From NCBI GenBank assembly GCA_021817985.1, contig JAKAFK010000012.1:1-64000 (forward strand): DNA of 64,000 bases, in the 5' to 3' direction. The stretch comes from Pseudomonadota bacterium. GTDB lineage: Bacteria; Pseudomonadota; Gammaproteobacteria; Burkholderiales; JAKAFK01. Position 1 is the first letter of the stretch. Each line of letters opens with the position of its first letter. Positions 63,753 to 64,000 of this stretch are shown here, piece by piece. The position numbers and the translations under genes are program-made. The notes beneath the pieces were generated by a model, which was not told the origin of the DNA, searched no databases, and saw only the letters and a program-made list of their open reading frames with translations.

Positions 63753-64000
63753 CCTTCGTCCTCGTGGGGCGGGTCCGCTGCGGCACCGGGAAGAAAGGCG
63801 CGCCGCGTGCCCATCCCCAAAGCATAGACCCGATCAGCACGCAGCCATAGCCATAATTATTTGGGGCGATAGGCGGGCTGCACACGTTGGGAAGAGGGCG
63901 CGCGTGCCCGCTGTCCGGGCGCGGTTCGGCGGCGGGGGGGGGGTGTGCAGATGCGGCGCGCGATGAAACGGCGTCTAGGGAGTACCCAGCAGGGCGCGCA

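Overview
The window is GC-rich, densely coded chromosomal DNA from a proteobacterium, most likely a gammaproteobacterium. Supporting this are minCDE, recQ, cydAB with cydDC, an AcrB-type RND operon, many c-di-GMP proteins and a CbbR-like LysR regulator. The sulfur and redox genes (TauE/SafE permease, persulfide-dioxygenase remnant, Tat-exported superoxide reductase, cytochrome P460) fit a chemolithotrophic sulfur or iron oxidiser of the Acidiferrobacter type. That taxonomic guess is inference from gene content, not a database match.

Layout. 1-6.4 kb: 3' part of a CbbR-like regulator, an IS607-type element (serine recombinase plus TnpB-like protein), recQ, then a graveyard of toxin and TnpB fragments. 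6.4-11.1 kb: an apparent four-gene operon (NTF2-like protein, ECF sigma factor, anti-sigma factor, cytochrome P460), a 296-bp IS3 deletion derivative, a sulfite-exporter-family permease with a clear promoter/operator, and a frameshifted metallo-hydrolase. 11.2-17.9 kb: cytochrome bd oxidase cydAB, a small two-helix membrane protein, and the opposing cydDC exporter. 18.3-24.7 kb: a solo HMA protein, a histidine kinase / response regulator / GGDEF-EAL signalling operon, a long non-coding stretch and a lone ccoS. 25.2-29.2 kb: tRNA-Leu(TAA), a complete IS3-family element beside a toxin remnant, a DUF3820 gene, a nitroreductase and a zinc-binding (CZB) diguanylate cyclase. 29.3-35.5 kb: small or secreted unknowns, a chemoreceptor behind a sigma-28-like promoter, DUF1178, UspA and an EncFtn-type ferritin. 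35.7-41.6 kb: a tripartite RND efflux operon. 41.9-50.6 kb: REC-PAS-GAF-HD-GYP, a sensor kinase, minCDE and a GGDEF protein with a decayed EAL domain. 50.9-55.4 kb: thioredoxin, superoxide reductase, membrane GGDEF, an AF1514-like protein, DUF2892 and a Crp/Fnr regulator. 55.5-63.8 kb: MFS transporter, glycogen debranching enzyme, CopA continuous with CopZ, and a FAD disulfide oxidoreductase.

Functional themes. Second-messenger signalling is dense: five c-di-GMP enzymes or pseudo-enzymes and two histidine kinases lie between 18 and 54 kb. A second theme is defence against oxygen, reactive oxygen, metals and sulfide: bd oxidase, superoxide reductase, CPPC thioredoxin, EncFtn, CopA/CopZ, RND efflux and TauE/SafE.

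The most unusual points are: (i) copA runs without a stop codon into copZ, which keeps its own strong ribosome binding site; (ii) a shell-less EncFtn with all ferroxidase residues; (iii) a 29-bp sequence inserted in both orientations within the coding frame of the TnpB-like gene; (iv) a Tat-targeted superoxide reductase; (v) a GGDEF-EAL protein whose EAL domain has lost its metal ligands. No CRISPR array, rRNA or prophage was seen.
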